Below are positions 37,014-48,665 of a DNA stretch of 64,000 nucleotides, one piece after another (position 1 is the first letter of the stretch; each line of letters begins with the position of its first letter). The notes under the pieces are model-generated. The model saw nothing but the letters and a program-made list of their open reading frames with translations. It did not search any database and was not told where the DNA came from. The position numbers and the translations under genes were made by a program. The stretch is taken from positions 13,945,618 to 14,009,617 of the forward strand of contig OZ022576.1 of the NCBI GenBank assembly GCA_963669155.1, written 5' to 3'. Source of the stretch: Arbacia lixula. Its lineage: Eukaryota; Echinodermata; Echinoidea; Arbacioida; Arbaciidae.

Positions 37014-39219
37014 CAGAATTTACTAGTATTATAATTCAATTTTACTGTTTACTACGTCACCAGTGCCATGCTCCTCAAATATCATATTACACGATCATAT
37101 ACTTTGACATAAACTTTGCCTGTATATTATGATGAAGTATGATTGAACAAGTTATGTTAATTCTTGGTTTCATAAGCATGAATTCAACGCAGCGGAACTA
37201 TTTGTCTGGTACAGGGCAGGTTAATATTTTTTGAGACAGATAAACCAATATCTTGATATTTGTGCGCTTTACTCTATTGCAAAGTGCATCAAGAAGTATA
37301 TATATTATAATTATAATACTCCGGGTTAATACTTGAATGTTAGCGTAAGAGTGTATCATTCTACTTGCATCATTCTAAATACAATAATTCGTTGTAGCCC
37401 TTGTAGCTAAATGACACAACGTGCACGCGAATGCTACTAACCATTGACGTTATCATGCCGTCAAGTTAATCACATGGCTTTTGTTGTAAAAAAAATATGT
37501 TTTGGTATAGTAGTGATTGTCATGATAGTATGTATTGTAAATGTTTCAACGATAGGAAGCATCATCGAGAGCAATTACTGTCTTTCAATGTGAATTCTAA
37601 AGCGTATATCAATTCATTAAATGCGAGTACCCATCAGTACGTTCATATGGACATTAAGTTCACATTCATTTTTCAATTCTCGACTATATTGAAGGTCGTT
37701 GAAGCCTGTAAGCCAAATTGTCATTTAACATAATCTTGTCTTGCTATGAGTCAGATAACTTTCCTCTTTTTTATCATATGTCGAGAGGTTTATTTTGCGA
37801 CCGAGGCACAACATGAGTTTCCGTTGGTTTGCTCAAGCCGCAGAAAATTCAAATAACAAATGAGTGATCTCCGTATTAGATCATGGACTCAACTACATGT
37901 TCCATGGTTAGAAGGATACTGTTTGGTCCATCATGAGGGAGATGAATGATATAAAACAAATATAACATGCACATTTTTCGAGCCACTGGTGAAATCATGG
38001 AGTCCTTGATGACATATGTTGTTATGTCCTTTGGGGTTGCGCCCCTCGGAAAAGAAATGCTGTTTGTTCCACCGCGGAATCCATCCTTTCAACCAAAGGT
38101 CTCAGTGCATGGTATATTCGCTTACTATATCCAATAGACATGGTATTTATGAATGTGTGTACATTGCATGTAAGGTTTCTGACTGAGTGTTATATCTATT
38201 ACTGTTATTGAATGTAATTCTTGATTTGATATTGCAATGCACGATGGTCATCGAGATATTATTTTTTCTTCGATATTTTGATAACTATGGTAATGATGGT
38301 AAGGATGACGTGCTCCATCCTGAAAATAATTAAAAAACAAGTCGATTTTCGTTTGAAATTAACTTTGTGTAAGCTCCGTTATAGCATTTACATCATTTAT
38401 GTGAGCACATGGTTCTAAAAGCTGGCGTAGACATGTTGTCCACAGATATATGAAAGAGTAACCATATGAAACTTTGACCTACAAATTGCCCTATTATGGT
38501 ACTTCATGTTTTGCAAATTTGGCAAATGTATTTTTGTTGTTAAAGAAGACGATGCTACGACACTGCCATAAAATAAGATCATTACAATTAGACTGCTATT
38601 CAATTTGACTTTGCAATTTTTTCAATGTTTTCAATAGTGAAATCAAAACCATTGTTTGTTATGAACAGTCGTTTGTGATCCCATTGTCTAAAAGAGTGTG
38701 AGTCCGATTAACATTAAAAGTAGAATTATTCGCAATAAGGGTCCCCCACCCCCTCCCTGCTAGAGTCATCCACGATTCGAGCGCTATCATTAGTTCCAAT
38801 AAGTATATTATAAAAAAACAATATTTTGAATTAATATTGTAACATATTTCACTCACTCTTGTATGTTAATGCCTATAATGACATCAATTTCCTTTGTCGT
38901 ACTATTTTACTTTGCCTGTAATTGAATAATAGTCTAATGGATAAAACGAAAAAATGGATATGATATCTCTTTGCTGTTGGTCACTGTTGTTATTATCATA
39001 AATGATTCCGCGGCAAAATCTAAATGTTTTGGGCCTTTGTTTTAAATTTTATCTGATAAATCAATAAATTATGATTATTTAAAGAAAATTTTTTACTTGT
39101 TTTCGTGTTATTCAATGCCTTTTCTTTGCATCGTTAGATATTATAACGTATTCAGAACGGAACGCACACTTATAATGCTAAATTAAGCAGGAATCCGAAA
39201 TGGCGCGATCGCACTATAG
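37014..39219. other. intergenic, nothing recognised
   Basis: AT-rich, no frame with domain-like content and no clear element ends. Confidence 0.5.
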
Positions 39220-39275
39220 CGTTAAAGGGCTTATTGATGCCAGCGTATAAGGGCTTATTAATGTCAGCGTATATG
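39220..39275. repeat. ~29-bp tandem duplication
   Basis: AAGGGCTTATTGATGCCAGC is followed by AAGGGCTTATTAATGTCAGC, each then GTATA. Confidence 0.8.
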
Positions 39276-39804
39276 ATTCTAAAAAGTCTAGAAACGCTCA
39301 AATTATCTGGTTGGTGCACTGTTCACGCACGTTGCAAAAACATCAACAACAAGAACAACCTCCGGGCACACGTTCACTCTAAAAGCTAGAGTGTAACAGA
39401 GCCATTTCATATAAGAATCTACACGACGCAATAACATAAAGCAAACGTGAACAATCCAGAACACCGTCTCTCCCATTAACAACTATGCGACATACAGTAT
39501 AGCCTCGTAGATGATGTACAAAGACTTTATTTTTAGCTTTGGCAGGAGTCAAAATAACACTAAAAGTTGGTCAACGGAAGAACTTCTCGTGACTTCGTGT
39601 TGATGAACTTGGCAAAATCTGGCCTCCTTTGATCAAGGTGATGTCATCGCATCTCCCCCACTCCGTGTAGGCCGTGTGTTTTACTGAGCATAAACAGTTG
39701 TTTGTTTGTATATGGCAGTGGAGACAAAATGGTGTGATTTTGGGGTGGTGCTGGAAGTGGGGGGGGGGGGGGGTATACGCGGAAGCGTGTATAATGTATA
39801 AATA
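39276..39804. other. intergenic; G-run near 39759-39772
   Basis: Nothing coding recognised. Confidence 0.5.
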
Positions 39805-39893
39805 TGTGTGTGTGTGTTTGTGTGTTTGTGTGTGTGTGTGTGTGTGTGTTTGTTTGTGTGTGTGTGTGTGTATGTGTGTGTATGTGTGGTGCG
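39805..39893. repeat. (TG)n imperfect microsatellite
   Basis: TG repeats with TTTG and TATG interruptions. Confidence 0.95.
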
Positions 39894-40107
39894 TATTTGT
39901 GTATATTTGAGAGTGTATAAAAAAACAACTATGTTTAGAGTAGATGTGTACTATGTGACACTTTAAAAATAATAATAATAACAAAGTTACAACTAATTCA
40001 AGCTAACATTTAAACATCATAACGTGAAAGGATGTCACATTTGGGAGAAGGATTTGTGATATTTCATCAATTGGGCCTACTATTATTAATTTTCACTTTT
40101 TGAGAAG

Positions 40108-40275
40108 TCGGGACCAAAACAAGTTGTGTGTATCAATTGATTAATTCAAAACAAAGCAATGCCCATAGTGCATCACGTATGTCAATCCACAAGGTATATT
40201 CTGCCAGAAGCATCATGAATTATTAATGTAACTTTGAGGGTCAGCTGCTAGTGTCTGTTAACACCGACGATATTT
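40108..40275. repeat. dispersed palindromic repeat family D, copy 1
   Basis: Shares ATTAATTCAAAACAAAGCAATG and TTCTGCCAGAAGCATCATGA with 54632-54822. The ends are less well conserved than in that copy. Confidence 0.55.
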
Positions 40276-40375
40276 CGTATATCTTTTTATGATATATGCA
40301 TAGTCCCTCCCTCCCGCACTCTTTCTTACATCAGGTCTTCTTGGGCTGTTGTACTAATAAAAAACAGGGAAATTT

Positions 40376-40710
40376 CTTTAAAGGTAGCCCGTCCCTTTTG
40401 CAAACTTAATTCTGAAAGTTCCCTGACTTTGTCATCACATGAGAAAGAGTGGCTATATAACCTTTCCCTGGAATCGACAAAGTGTAATATTCGGTTTTGA
40501 GGAAATAATCTTCGATAATTGATCGAGCTTTTTTTATTCGTACCACAAAAATAGTCAAATCTCAGCGAAAACTAGTTAGATTTTTATTCATTCTGCGGGA
40601 GTTATAGTACCTCTGACCTTAAAATTTCAGTTGGTATCCCAAAGATACGCGCTGTGCAAACTTTCATGAAGTTTGCAGATGTTTGTGAAAGGGACGGGGC
40701 ATCTTTAAGG
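40376..40710. mobile_element. MITE family E
   Basis: Left CTTTAAAGGTAGCCCGTCCC then TTTTGCAAAC; right GTTTGTGAAAGGGACGGGGC then ATCTTTAAGG. These are inverted repeats of about 30 bp around a 335-bp non-coding body. Confidence 0.65.
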
Positions 40711-41479
40711 ATTCATGCGCCATTAATGCATGTTTGCACAAGTAGCACACGCAAATCCCATAGAGCAGCATTTTGGCTGGCGGATGTCGGGTTAAAGAAT
40801 GCTTTTCTTGACAAAGTCACAAATTGCTTTTGCCTCATAAAATCCCCGCAGGTATTTTGGCTGCAGGACAGAGTGGTTTGCTGAGCATGCAGGTACTTTA
40901 GCCTACGAACGCACTTATTTCATATGAAGGTAACTAATTAACCACCACATTCCCTGATATAATTGCCGGAAGTATGATAAGTGCTGTGTCATTGATGTTG
41001 TGGCTAATCATTTCCGAATTTGGATCGACTATTCTTTCGATTTAAAAGTCCTCATTGTTAAATGAAACAAAGCTACCAATATTTACATCATTCACAAGAG
41101 CTTATATTTCTCAAACCGTCATTAAAAAAAAAGACATATTCATCTTTGGTAGCAGTGTGTTGATATAACGGTGTTTGAAGATAACAAACGTTACTAATAT
41201 TCGAAACAAAATAAAGAAAATACAGAGACAGGACACCCATCAACCGAAACCGTATGGATATTTACTTTCCCTGATGCAGGTTATTTTTAGTTCTTGTGTC
41301 CTTTTAACCTTTGTCCGCCAGCGTTTGAATGACTAATAATGTAGGTTGCAGTAATGTATACAATATATTATACCGTTGACATGTTCTCACAGAGACCTTG
41401 CCCTAAGCACTAATTCTACTCTATTCGTTCCTGATCCTGTAATAAGTCTAAGCCCATCCACTGTTAACCCCATAAGTCC
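40711..41479. other. intergenic, nothing recognised
   Basis: No gene or element ends seen. Confidence 0.5.
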
Positions 41480-41603
41480 CATACGTCTCTGCAACTGGCT
41501 GAATCGCGGGACCCGGTCATTGGATTTGAAGAAGAAGGTGACGTCACATTTCAAGTAGAGGCCCTTACGACTGGAGAACCGTGGATAAATCGTGTCGAAT
41601 GCG
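41480..41603 (-). repeat. short MITE-like repeat family F, reverse copy
   Basis: Reverse complement of the element at 52235-52373. Shared blocks are CTCTGCAACTGGCTGAATCG, GGTGACGTCAC, AGGCCCTTACGACT and ATCGTGTCGAATGCG. Confidence 0.6.
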
Positions 41604-41939
41604 ATGGTCTCCATTCATCCACTCGGGCAGTCATAACTTTCGTTTCAATATCTAAAGCCGTACCAAAAGTATATCACGCGATAATGCACGCATCAATCAA
41701 CTCCTCTGCATGATAATTTCGTCTTGCTTAATCTGCAACCTGAGGTCGACATTTCTAATCTCCGTTCTATTATCTTGGCTTAAAATTACCGGAAGCATAC
41801 CGGAACCTTTACCGGAAGTGCATCATGGAATCGATTAAAACGGGGAAGATTTTTTTTAGGAGAAGATTGTTATCAATTTATTGGTTCCGCCGTAGGTTCC
41901 GCTGTGGGAAATAACTTTGATGTTCACACTGATGTCTGC

Positions 41940-41940
<1 letters not shown>
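41604..41940. other. intergenic
   Basis: A triple ACCGGAA motif (about 41790-41817) is the only pattern seen. Confidence 0.4.
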
Positions 41941-41989
<49 letters not shown>

Positions 41990-42149
41990 GTGTGTATGCG
42001 TGTGTTGGTGTGTATGTGTGCGTGTCCGTGTGTTAGTGTGTGTGTGTGTGTGTGTGATGTGTGTTTGTGTGCGTGTGTGTATGTGTGTGCGTGCGTGTGT
42101 GTGCGTGTGTTGGTGTGTATGTGTGTGTGTATGTGTGTGCGCGCGTGCT
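41941..42149. repeat. (TG)n imperfect microsatellite, 210 bp
   Basis: TG repeats with CG, TA and TTGG interruptions, ending GCGCGCG. Confidence 0.95.
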
Positions 42150-43010
42150 CTTTTTCTTTCCCTCTGTAATCGATATTCTGTTCGTGAACTACATGCTCTA
42201 AAAAAAGTAAATTATGAGTGAATGTGAATATGTTAAGACCGAATTATGAAATAAACAACCTAAGAAAAATTCAGCGAACTGTTGAAATCAAATCAAATCA
42301 AATATCAAACAAACTCCTTCCCTGCCGAACACACTGCTGATCTAGTTAACTCGTATGTATAATTTGAGGAAAGTATGACAGTGGAAATGCACAAATTTTC
42401 CACTAAAAGTATTTCAAGTAATATGATTTATACATGTTGCAGATACAATATCCTTGGCACTGTTAGTAGCAAAGAAGAAGACAATAGGAAACACCTAGGT
42501 TATTTTTATCCCAATTTTTGTGAATCTAATGAAGTCAAATAAATTTACTTCTCCTGAAGAAGATAATTTAAAAAAAATGAAGTTCACACGAATTCAAGAA
42601 TTCAAGAATTCAGAATCCGAATATTCAGTTCATTCTCAGTTCAAGTTGAGCAATTCAATCAGATAATATACGTTAGCGGTTCACAACATCCATCCTTCGA
42701 TCACTTATCTTCTAGGTTCCGAAGAAAACAGTCATTTCGAAAGTAAAATCATTAAATCTCCTGGATTTAGACAACAATTTTGAAGGACAAACCACCAGAA
42801 AACTGTTAATTTCAATAAAAAAAGAAGCAGAAAGATAAGAGAACACGATTCGCGAAAGTTTTCACATAATCGGATAATTCAAATCAAGTTGATTATTGAA
42901 ACATGTCATCGCTTATCCCAACGACCATCACAGGTAAACTTAAGTTTGCCCCTCACATATTCCTTACTTACAGTGAATCCTGCTTCAGTGACTACATGTA
43001 AAGAGCTCAT
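42150..43010. other. intergenic
   Basis: Short AATTCAAG repeats near 42588-42610; nothing else recognised. Confidence 0.45.
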
Positions 43011-43409
43011 TTGCAAAACGGGTTAGATCCATTTTTCATTAAATGTGATTTTTTTTTTGTTTTTGTCTCAATGTATAGATTTGAGGTAGCTCTATAAGAT
43101 AACACCAAAGGAAAGTGGAAATTCCCATTAAAAAGTGAAAAAATGGCAAAGAAAAATCTTTTTTTTTTTTCAAAGGGGTTAGATCCATTTCAGTTTGTTT
43201 GCAAAAGGGGTTAGATCCGCAAAGGTAATTTTTGGAAAAAATATTTTAAAGATATGAAGACAGATAGATTTCTTTTATACCCAATTTTATGTACATATGA
43301 TGATACTTTATTATGACAATTTAGTTTCGCATAAGAATATGGCAATATGGGAGAATAAAAAAAAAAAAATCTCAGAATGGTCGAAAGTGGATCTAACCCC
43401 TTTTGCAAA
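43011..43409. mobile_element. MITE family G
   Basis: Left TTGCAAAACGGGTTAGATCC and right GGATCTAACCCCTTTTGCAAA are inverted repeats. Two more direct GGGGTTAGATCC copies occur inside, near 43177 and 43207. Non-coding body of about 400 bp. Confidence 0.7.
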
Positions 43410-43703
43410 CAAAGTCTTCATGTATAAAAAGACCACTTACCTATAAAGAAACTTAAAAGATGTCTCTCATCGAAACTTGAAACAGTATGTAAAGACAAAC
43501 TATGCATAAAGATCACGTTTGTGTCTCCTTTGAGCTATCTTTACAATACATGTGTCACTGTTAATGTAAGACCGCAGGGCTCGCAATTAAATTTATGAGA
43601 ATCAAAGAGAGAAACTCTCTGGAAACCTCCAGCTATTCCACTGAGTTCTCTGATATTATAGAAATCTCTACTTAAAGCTCGATGTGTTGTTTACATCACA
43701 CTA
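43410..43703. other. intergenic, nothing recognised
   Basis: No signal seen. Confidence 0.4.
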
Positions 43704-44209
43704 TACAGAGTGAGTCAGAGAAAATGTCCCACTTTTGTAAAGTTGCCCCTTTTTAAAATATGAATATATCTTGATAGAGGTATCCTCCAAGTACATTCAG
43801 GTACCATTTTTATTTGATCCCGTGCAGGCATGACTGAACATCGGACAATCTTTAGAAGACTGTCAGATCTCACTTGCGCCAAGTTACTGGGTGATGAATA
43901 AAACAGTGCTTTAGACAAGACTGGCATGCACACACACACACACACACACACATACACACACACACATGCACACAATCCTGGCAGACCCACTCAAACATGC
44001 ACACACAAGCACACGCACACACGATGAAGATAAAGATCAAGATCAAGATGATGACAATGAGGAGGAGGATGATGATAATTTTTATGCTGGTGGTAGTGAA
44101 TGTGTTTTAAGGCATGTAAGGGGAAAGATTGTGGGGAGTTGCCACTTAAACATTCAGCGATCTTGCTAAAAATCAATGCTAAATTATGAACCAGTTATTA
44201 CCATGTGTG

Positions 44210-44246
<37 letters not shown>

Positions 44247-44509
44247 CATGCCAGTCTGTCTGTCTGACTGTCTTTGTCTAAAGCACTGTTTTATTCATCA
44301 CCCAGTAACTTGGCGCAAGTGAGATCTGACAGTCTTCTAAAGATTGTCCGATGTTCAGTCATGCGTGCACGGGATCAAATAAAAATGGTACCTGAATGTA
44401 CTTGGCGGATACCTCTATCAAGACATATCATGAAACTAATGATTAAATATTCATATTTTAAACAATTCAACTTTACAAAAGTGGGACATTTTTTCTGACT
44501 CACTCTGTA
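43704..44509. mobile_element. fold-back element with ~230-bp arms, Tc1/mariner-like ends
   Basis: The arms 43704-43930 and 44246-44509 are inverted copies. The left starts TACAGAGTGAGTCAGAGAAA and the right ends TTTTCTGACTCACTCTGTA. Long arms, TA at both ends and AGTGAGTCAGA termini resemble Tc1/mariner-type non-autonomous elements. The arms enclose (CA)n at 43929-43966 and (TG)n at 44205-44243, plus unrelated filler. The similar open frames at 43715-43990 (minus) and 44274-44498 (plus) are the same arm read from each side, not genes. Confidence 0.8.
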
Positions 44510-45156
44510 GACGGGAAGTAGGAAAGCGAGGAACATCCGAACACAAAAAAATGTTTGTTTTTTTGTTTGAAATATAAAGACTGTTCTTTTAAGTTGTTCT
44601 GTTACCTTTTTTACGTGGGAGGTTTGATGATCCCTTCTCATGGGTGGTTTAGAAAGTATGAGATTTGAGTCATTTCGGGATGTGACCACGTTTTTAGACC
44701 TCAAACATCTCACGTATTTAAACATAAAATTCTGTACACAAACAGATTATGTTTTTATCCTCGCTCAAGTTGAAGAAAGAACATGAACGTGCCTTCAAGG
44801 TTGTGTTAAAGAAAGTGAAACTCCACTCTCTCTGTTAGATGTCGTTCATTGGCCCTAGTTATAATCGATGGATATGTATTAAATGTGTTGATTCAACATC
44901 TAAGCAAGATCACAGAGACAGACAGATCAGAGTTTATCTGTTACTATTGCAACTATGAAACAACTCTCCGGTGCTATCCATGACGATTATTCTATACCTA
45001 TTTGATTTACTCTAATTCCGTCTTCAAGCAAATCCTTGAATCTACCCATTAAGATTCCATAAACTTAACTTAATGTCTGTACCTTAATCATTATCGTACA
45101 AAATAAACTCTCATCCTACAGAGATATTTAGCCCCTGAATATAAGTGCCCACTTGT
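44510..45156. other. intergenic, nothing recognised
   Basis: No gene signal. Confidence 0.5.
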
Positions 45157-45294
45157 GAGCGTAGTGAGGGTAGACCAAATGTGAGTAGACCAAATAAAAG
45201 CATATAAAGTGGGTTTGGACCAGATGAGAGTAGATAAAGTGAGTGTTGACCAAATTAGAAGAGACCAAATAAGAGTAGACTAAATGACAACATC
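45157..45294. repeat. degenerate ~16-18-bp tandem repeat
   Basis: Recurrent GAGTAGACCAAAT(A/G) variants, about eight units. Confidence 0.7.
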
Positions 45295-46856
45295 AGGGCC
45301 AGGCATGCTTCCAACCTCAATCTACTTATCCCCCCTCTCCCCTCTCCGACTCAACCACTGTTGCTTCATTGGCAAGATTGAGAATATGAGTTCAACGAAT
45401 TTGAATTGAAATTAATTGAATTTGTCTTCATTTTACATCAAATAAAGTAATAAACAATAAAGAAGTGGTAGTTACAAGTTTGTGCAATGACACACGTGTT
45501 GAATATGGATAGTAATTAACCAAAATAATGAAATAAATGAACACAATTATAAATCATATAGATGTACTTACCTTTCGTGCATTGAAACAATTCAAATGTG
45601 TTTAGGGGGGTATAAGAAATCGAGAATTGCGGGGGTAGTACCTGTTGTACAAAATATCAAGTAATCTCTGTTTCGTGAAGCTACGAATATACAGTAATTC
45701 CCAATGCATATTGAGTGAGAAAAGGTGTTGCGAAACAAAATAAAAGCGATATAGTGAAATGTAAAGGTGCATCATATGAAGGACGCTTTATGATGTGTGG
45801 GATGAGGGGGGGGGGGTCTGCAAAAGTAAAACCACACAAGTGGAAATGCAATTCAAAATGGTTACAGAGATAGCGAGGAAAATCCACTTGGCGGAAATCC
45901 ACAAAGTCCTTTCCCAACCCAGCACAAAATGTCCACTCGACTAGCGAAAGTCCGTTCAACTCGGGCGTTGGGAATGCCTTCACTCGAATATTAGGCGTGA
46001 TCCTATCACAAAACATGTATCCACTTCTTGGCGTGTGTTTTAAAATAAATGAAAAGTATAAACTCGCAGTTTGCTGTTTACCGTTCTAATGATCACAAAC
46101 CATTATTTTCGTGGGAAAAGGGACCGAGGTCATTTGCGTCAAGTGGAATGTGCGTCAATAAACCGTCAACCGGAAGAAAACGTACAATTGATAAAAAGCG
46201 CTAAACATAGGTATGTTTTATAGATCACTGATCTAATGGTTTTTGCAGCTAACCTGAGGTATCTTAGTAATAACTTCAATTGTGATGACAATACGGCGTG
46301 TGATGATGTGTCCCACGGGACACGAGGAGGTGGAACCTTTTATTATGATGAAATATACATACATCTTGATAACTGATTTTGTGTAATATAGAAGATATTA
46401 TATATATATCAATATAAATTTCTTGTTTGTCTTTTTGTATCAAGGTCACCGGAGACGACACGATCTTATCAGCCGTACGACTTTGAGACTGGCTAAACAC
46501 GATGGTAAAACTAATCGATGAAAGGTCTTTCCCACTGGTATATCATTGCCTTCATTCATCATACAGACAAGTTCGAAAGTGTAACAAAAAGGGAGTCGGC
46601 GAAGAAGAAAGAGAAGAACATTAACCGTTTTGCTCTGTTTTGTTGTGATCTGTCCTACATGGCGGGTCGCGCGCTAGCTGAGTGTATACAGACGTTGAAA
46701 TGGTATTCATGAAATCATAATCGTGTTCAGCCCAACGTTGGAAGGTACAGCATTGTAATGTTTATTTCTCCTACAATTCCTAATGCCATGGCCCATGGCC
46801 ACAGCCGATCATGCGCCTCCCTGCGTCTACTCTACGTCAGATTTCGCAGAAAACCA
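45295..46856. other. intergenic, nothing recognised
   Basis: A 111-codon minus frame (45681-46016) has no recognisable motif and no splice or promoter context. G-run near 45807. Confidence 0.45.
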
Positions 46857-47228
46857 TTGCGTCAGACGCAGGCAGATGCACGTTTTCCAGGCACACAAGA
46901 GTTAGCACATAGGGGGTGCAGAAGGTTATTTGAAATGTCCAATAAATTGCGTTTGGCTTTTTTTTTTTTTTTTTTTTGCACATTTCAAGGAGGAGCGCGG
47001 AGGTACAGGTTCATCTTGCGGTGTCTGCAAGGTTTTGCAAGGTTTAGGATTGGAACCGAACACAAGTACAAACCTGTGGTAGTGGCACGTTCACCGCACA
47101 TCCGCGGTGCGATGAACGTGCGATTTGTGTACAAGTGTCCGCAAACCCCGCCGTCTTCTTGCCTGCAAGGTGGCCGTACTTTTGCTCCAGCCATGTTTAA
47201 AATGCAGTTTGCCCACACCTGACGCAAT
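46857..47228. mobile_element. putative MITE family H (ATTGCGTCAG ends)
   Basis: Starts ATTGCGTCAGACGCAGGCAG and ends CTGCAGTTTGCCCACACCTGACGCAAT on the inverse reading, so the terminal ~25 bp are inverted repeats. An inner hairpin CACGTTCACCGCAC...GTGCGATGAACGTG lies near 47086-47121, and a T-run at 46960-46977. The 154-codon frame over it (from 46758) is not a credible gene. Confidence 0.5.
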
Positions 47229-48162
47229 TAAGTTGTGGACACGCATGTGCAAAAACACGTTTAGCGGGTTGTGACCAAGGCTTTGAATGTTATTTATAGA
47301 GAAATTTTCACGACTCTAACATTGCTGGCGCCATACCAGTGTCTCTGCATCCAACATTGATTTCCATTTCACAGCCAACTACAAGATTCCTCTCCCACAG
47401 GATTTCGCAATTTAAATCCAGAAGGTTGTTCATTATTTCTGCGTCATATAGTGAATTCGAACACATATGGTGCATAAAGAGTTGATATATTTTTTTACAC
47501 AAAAATCCATTTTGTACAAACTATGTCGATGATTGTTTTACAAGTTTGTTGACTTAAAACACACTTAATCTGTATAAAATTGATATATACTCTTTTAAAT
47601 TTCCAAAAGCTTTTTCATCACTTTATGAACTTTATGGTTATTGAGTTTTGCATAATCGATTTTTTAATATTGTACCATATCTGCAACGATTGTACTTATA
47701 CATCATCGATGAAATGTATACCAATAAAAACTATGATGGTGAAAGAAACAAAAGTTTGCAAAACATTAAAACATTACCATGAAAATAGAAAAGGTAAATT
47801 AAGAAGAGGGGGGGAAAGGAGAAAGACAAGGTGAGAAAAAGAAGAAGATTGAGAAGAAAACTGTTGTAGAGGAGCTGTGATTTCATATATAAATATATAT
47901 ACACGTTGCAATGACTGAGAAAACAATAATTATTAAATTGGACGTACGAAACCTATGATGGCGCGTCTTGTTTCCGTCTGTCCACTAACGGACATTCCCA
48001 CTGTCGTGTCACTTTCACGGAAGGGAAACCCCCTGTTGACATGTTATACCATTGTGATCAGCATGGACCCCAGAGTATGTAGAATTACGCACCTCGCCTC
48101 GATCCCGGATTCTCTCTCCCAAAGGGAACATACCACTTCGCCACGTGAGTGACAGAAGACAC
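47229..48162. other. region upstream of TSR gene 2
   Basis: No exon recognised. The last ~200 bp before the TATA box are less AT-rich and may include promoter elements. Confidence 0.4.
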
Positions 48163-48168
48163 TATAAA
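48163..48168 (+). promoter_or_regulatory. TATA box of TSR gene 2
   Basis: TATAAAGG in GACACTATAAAGGACGCAG, 125 bp before the ATG, so transcription would start near 48195 with a ~95-nt leader. Confidence 0.6.
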
Positions 48169-48287
48169 GGACGCAGTAGTTAGGTTGGCCAGCAGTGATT
48201 TGTAATATCCAGCGTCAGTTTATTGGCACCGTCTCGTGAGTCGATACCTTTCTCTTTGAGGCACTGTTTCGAGGAACTACTAGTGAT

Positions 48288-48342
48288 ATGGAGCTTCATC
48301 GTGGGACATTTCTCTTTGCAGCTCTGTTTCTGCTCGCTGCGG
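48288..48342 (+). CDS. TSR gene 2 exon 1: signal peptide
   Basis: ATG GAG opens MELHRGTFLFAALFLLAA and ends GCGG|GTAAGT in phase 1. The hydrophobic core and length fit a signal peptide, with cleavage likely soon after the junction (ECLGSA). Confidence 0.83.
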
Positions 48343-48602
48343 GTAAGTTATAGAGATACTTGAATGTAACAACAGATGATATAGAGGAGAGGAGGAGGAG
48401 GAGGAGGAGGAGAAGGAGGAGGAGGAGGAAAAGGAGGATATCAATGATAATGATGATGATGGTTTGTATGTAGTGCTCTCAGAGCATAATGTATAAAGAC
48501 GCTCGATCATGAATTCATAGATAAAGAACAAAATAGAGACTCAAGAGAAAGAATGGGGGTGCGTGATGGCGGAGGCATAGGCATAGCAGAGAAAACAGAA
48601 CA

Positions 48603-48665
<63 letters not shown>

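Noticed and set aside
43715-44498. Two similar open frames on opposite strands suggesting a duplicated gene
   Set aside because: They are the inverted arms of one fold-back element.
44375-44725. 116-codon minus frame containing RVSQKKCPTF
   Set aside because: That peptide is the translation of the transposon end sequence, not a gene.
46758-47222. 154-codon open frame
   Set aside because: Spans a T-run and lies mostly in a palindromic element with ATTGCGTCAG ends.
37014-48160. Search for a third TSR gene between the two found
   Set aside because: No WxxWxxC or CxxTCGG-type exon with phase-1 splice sites was seen on either strand.
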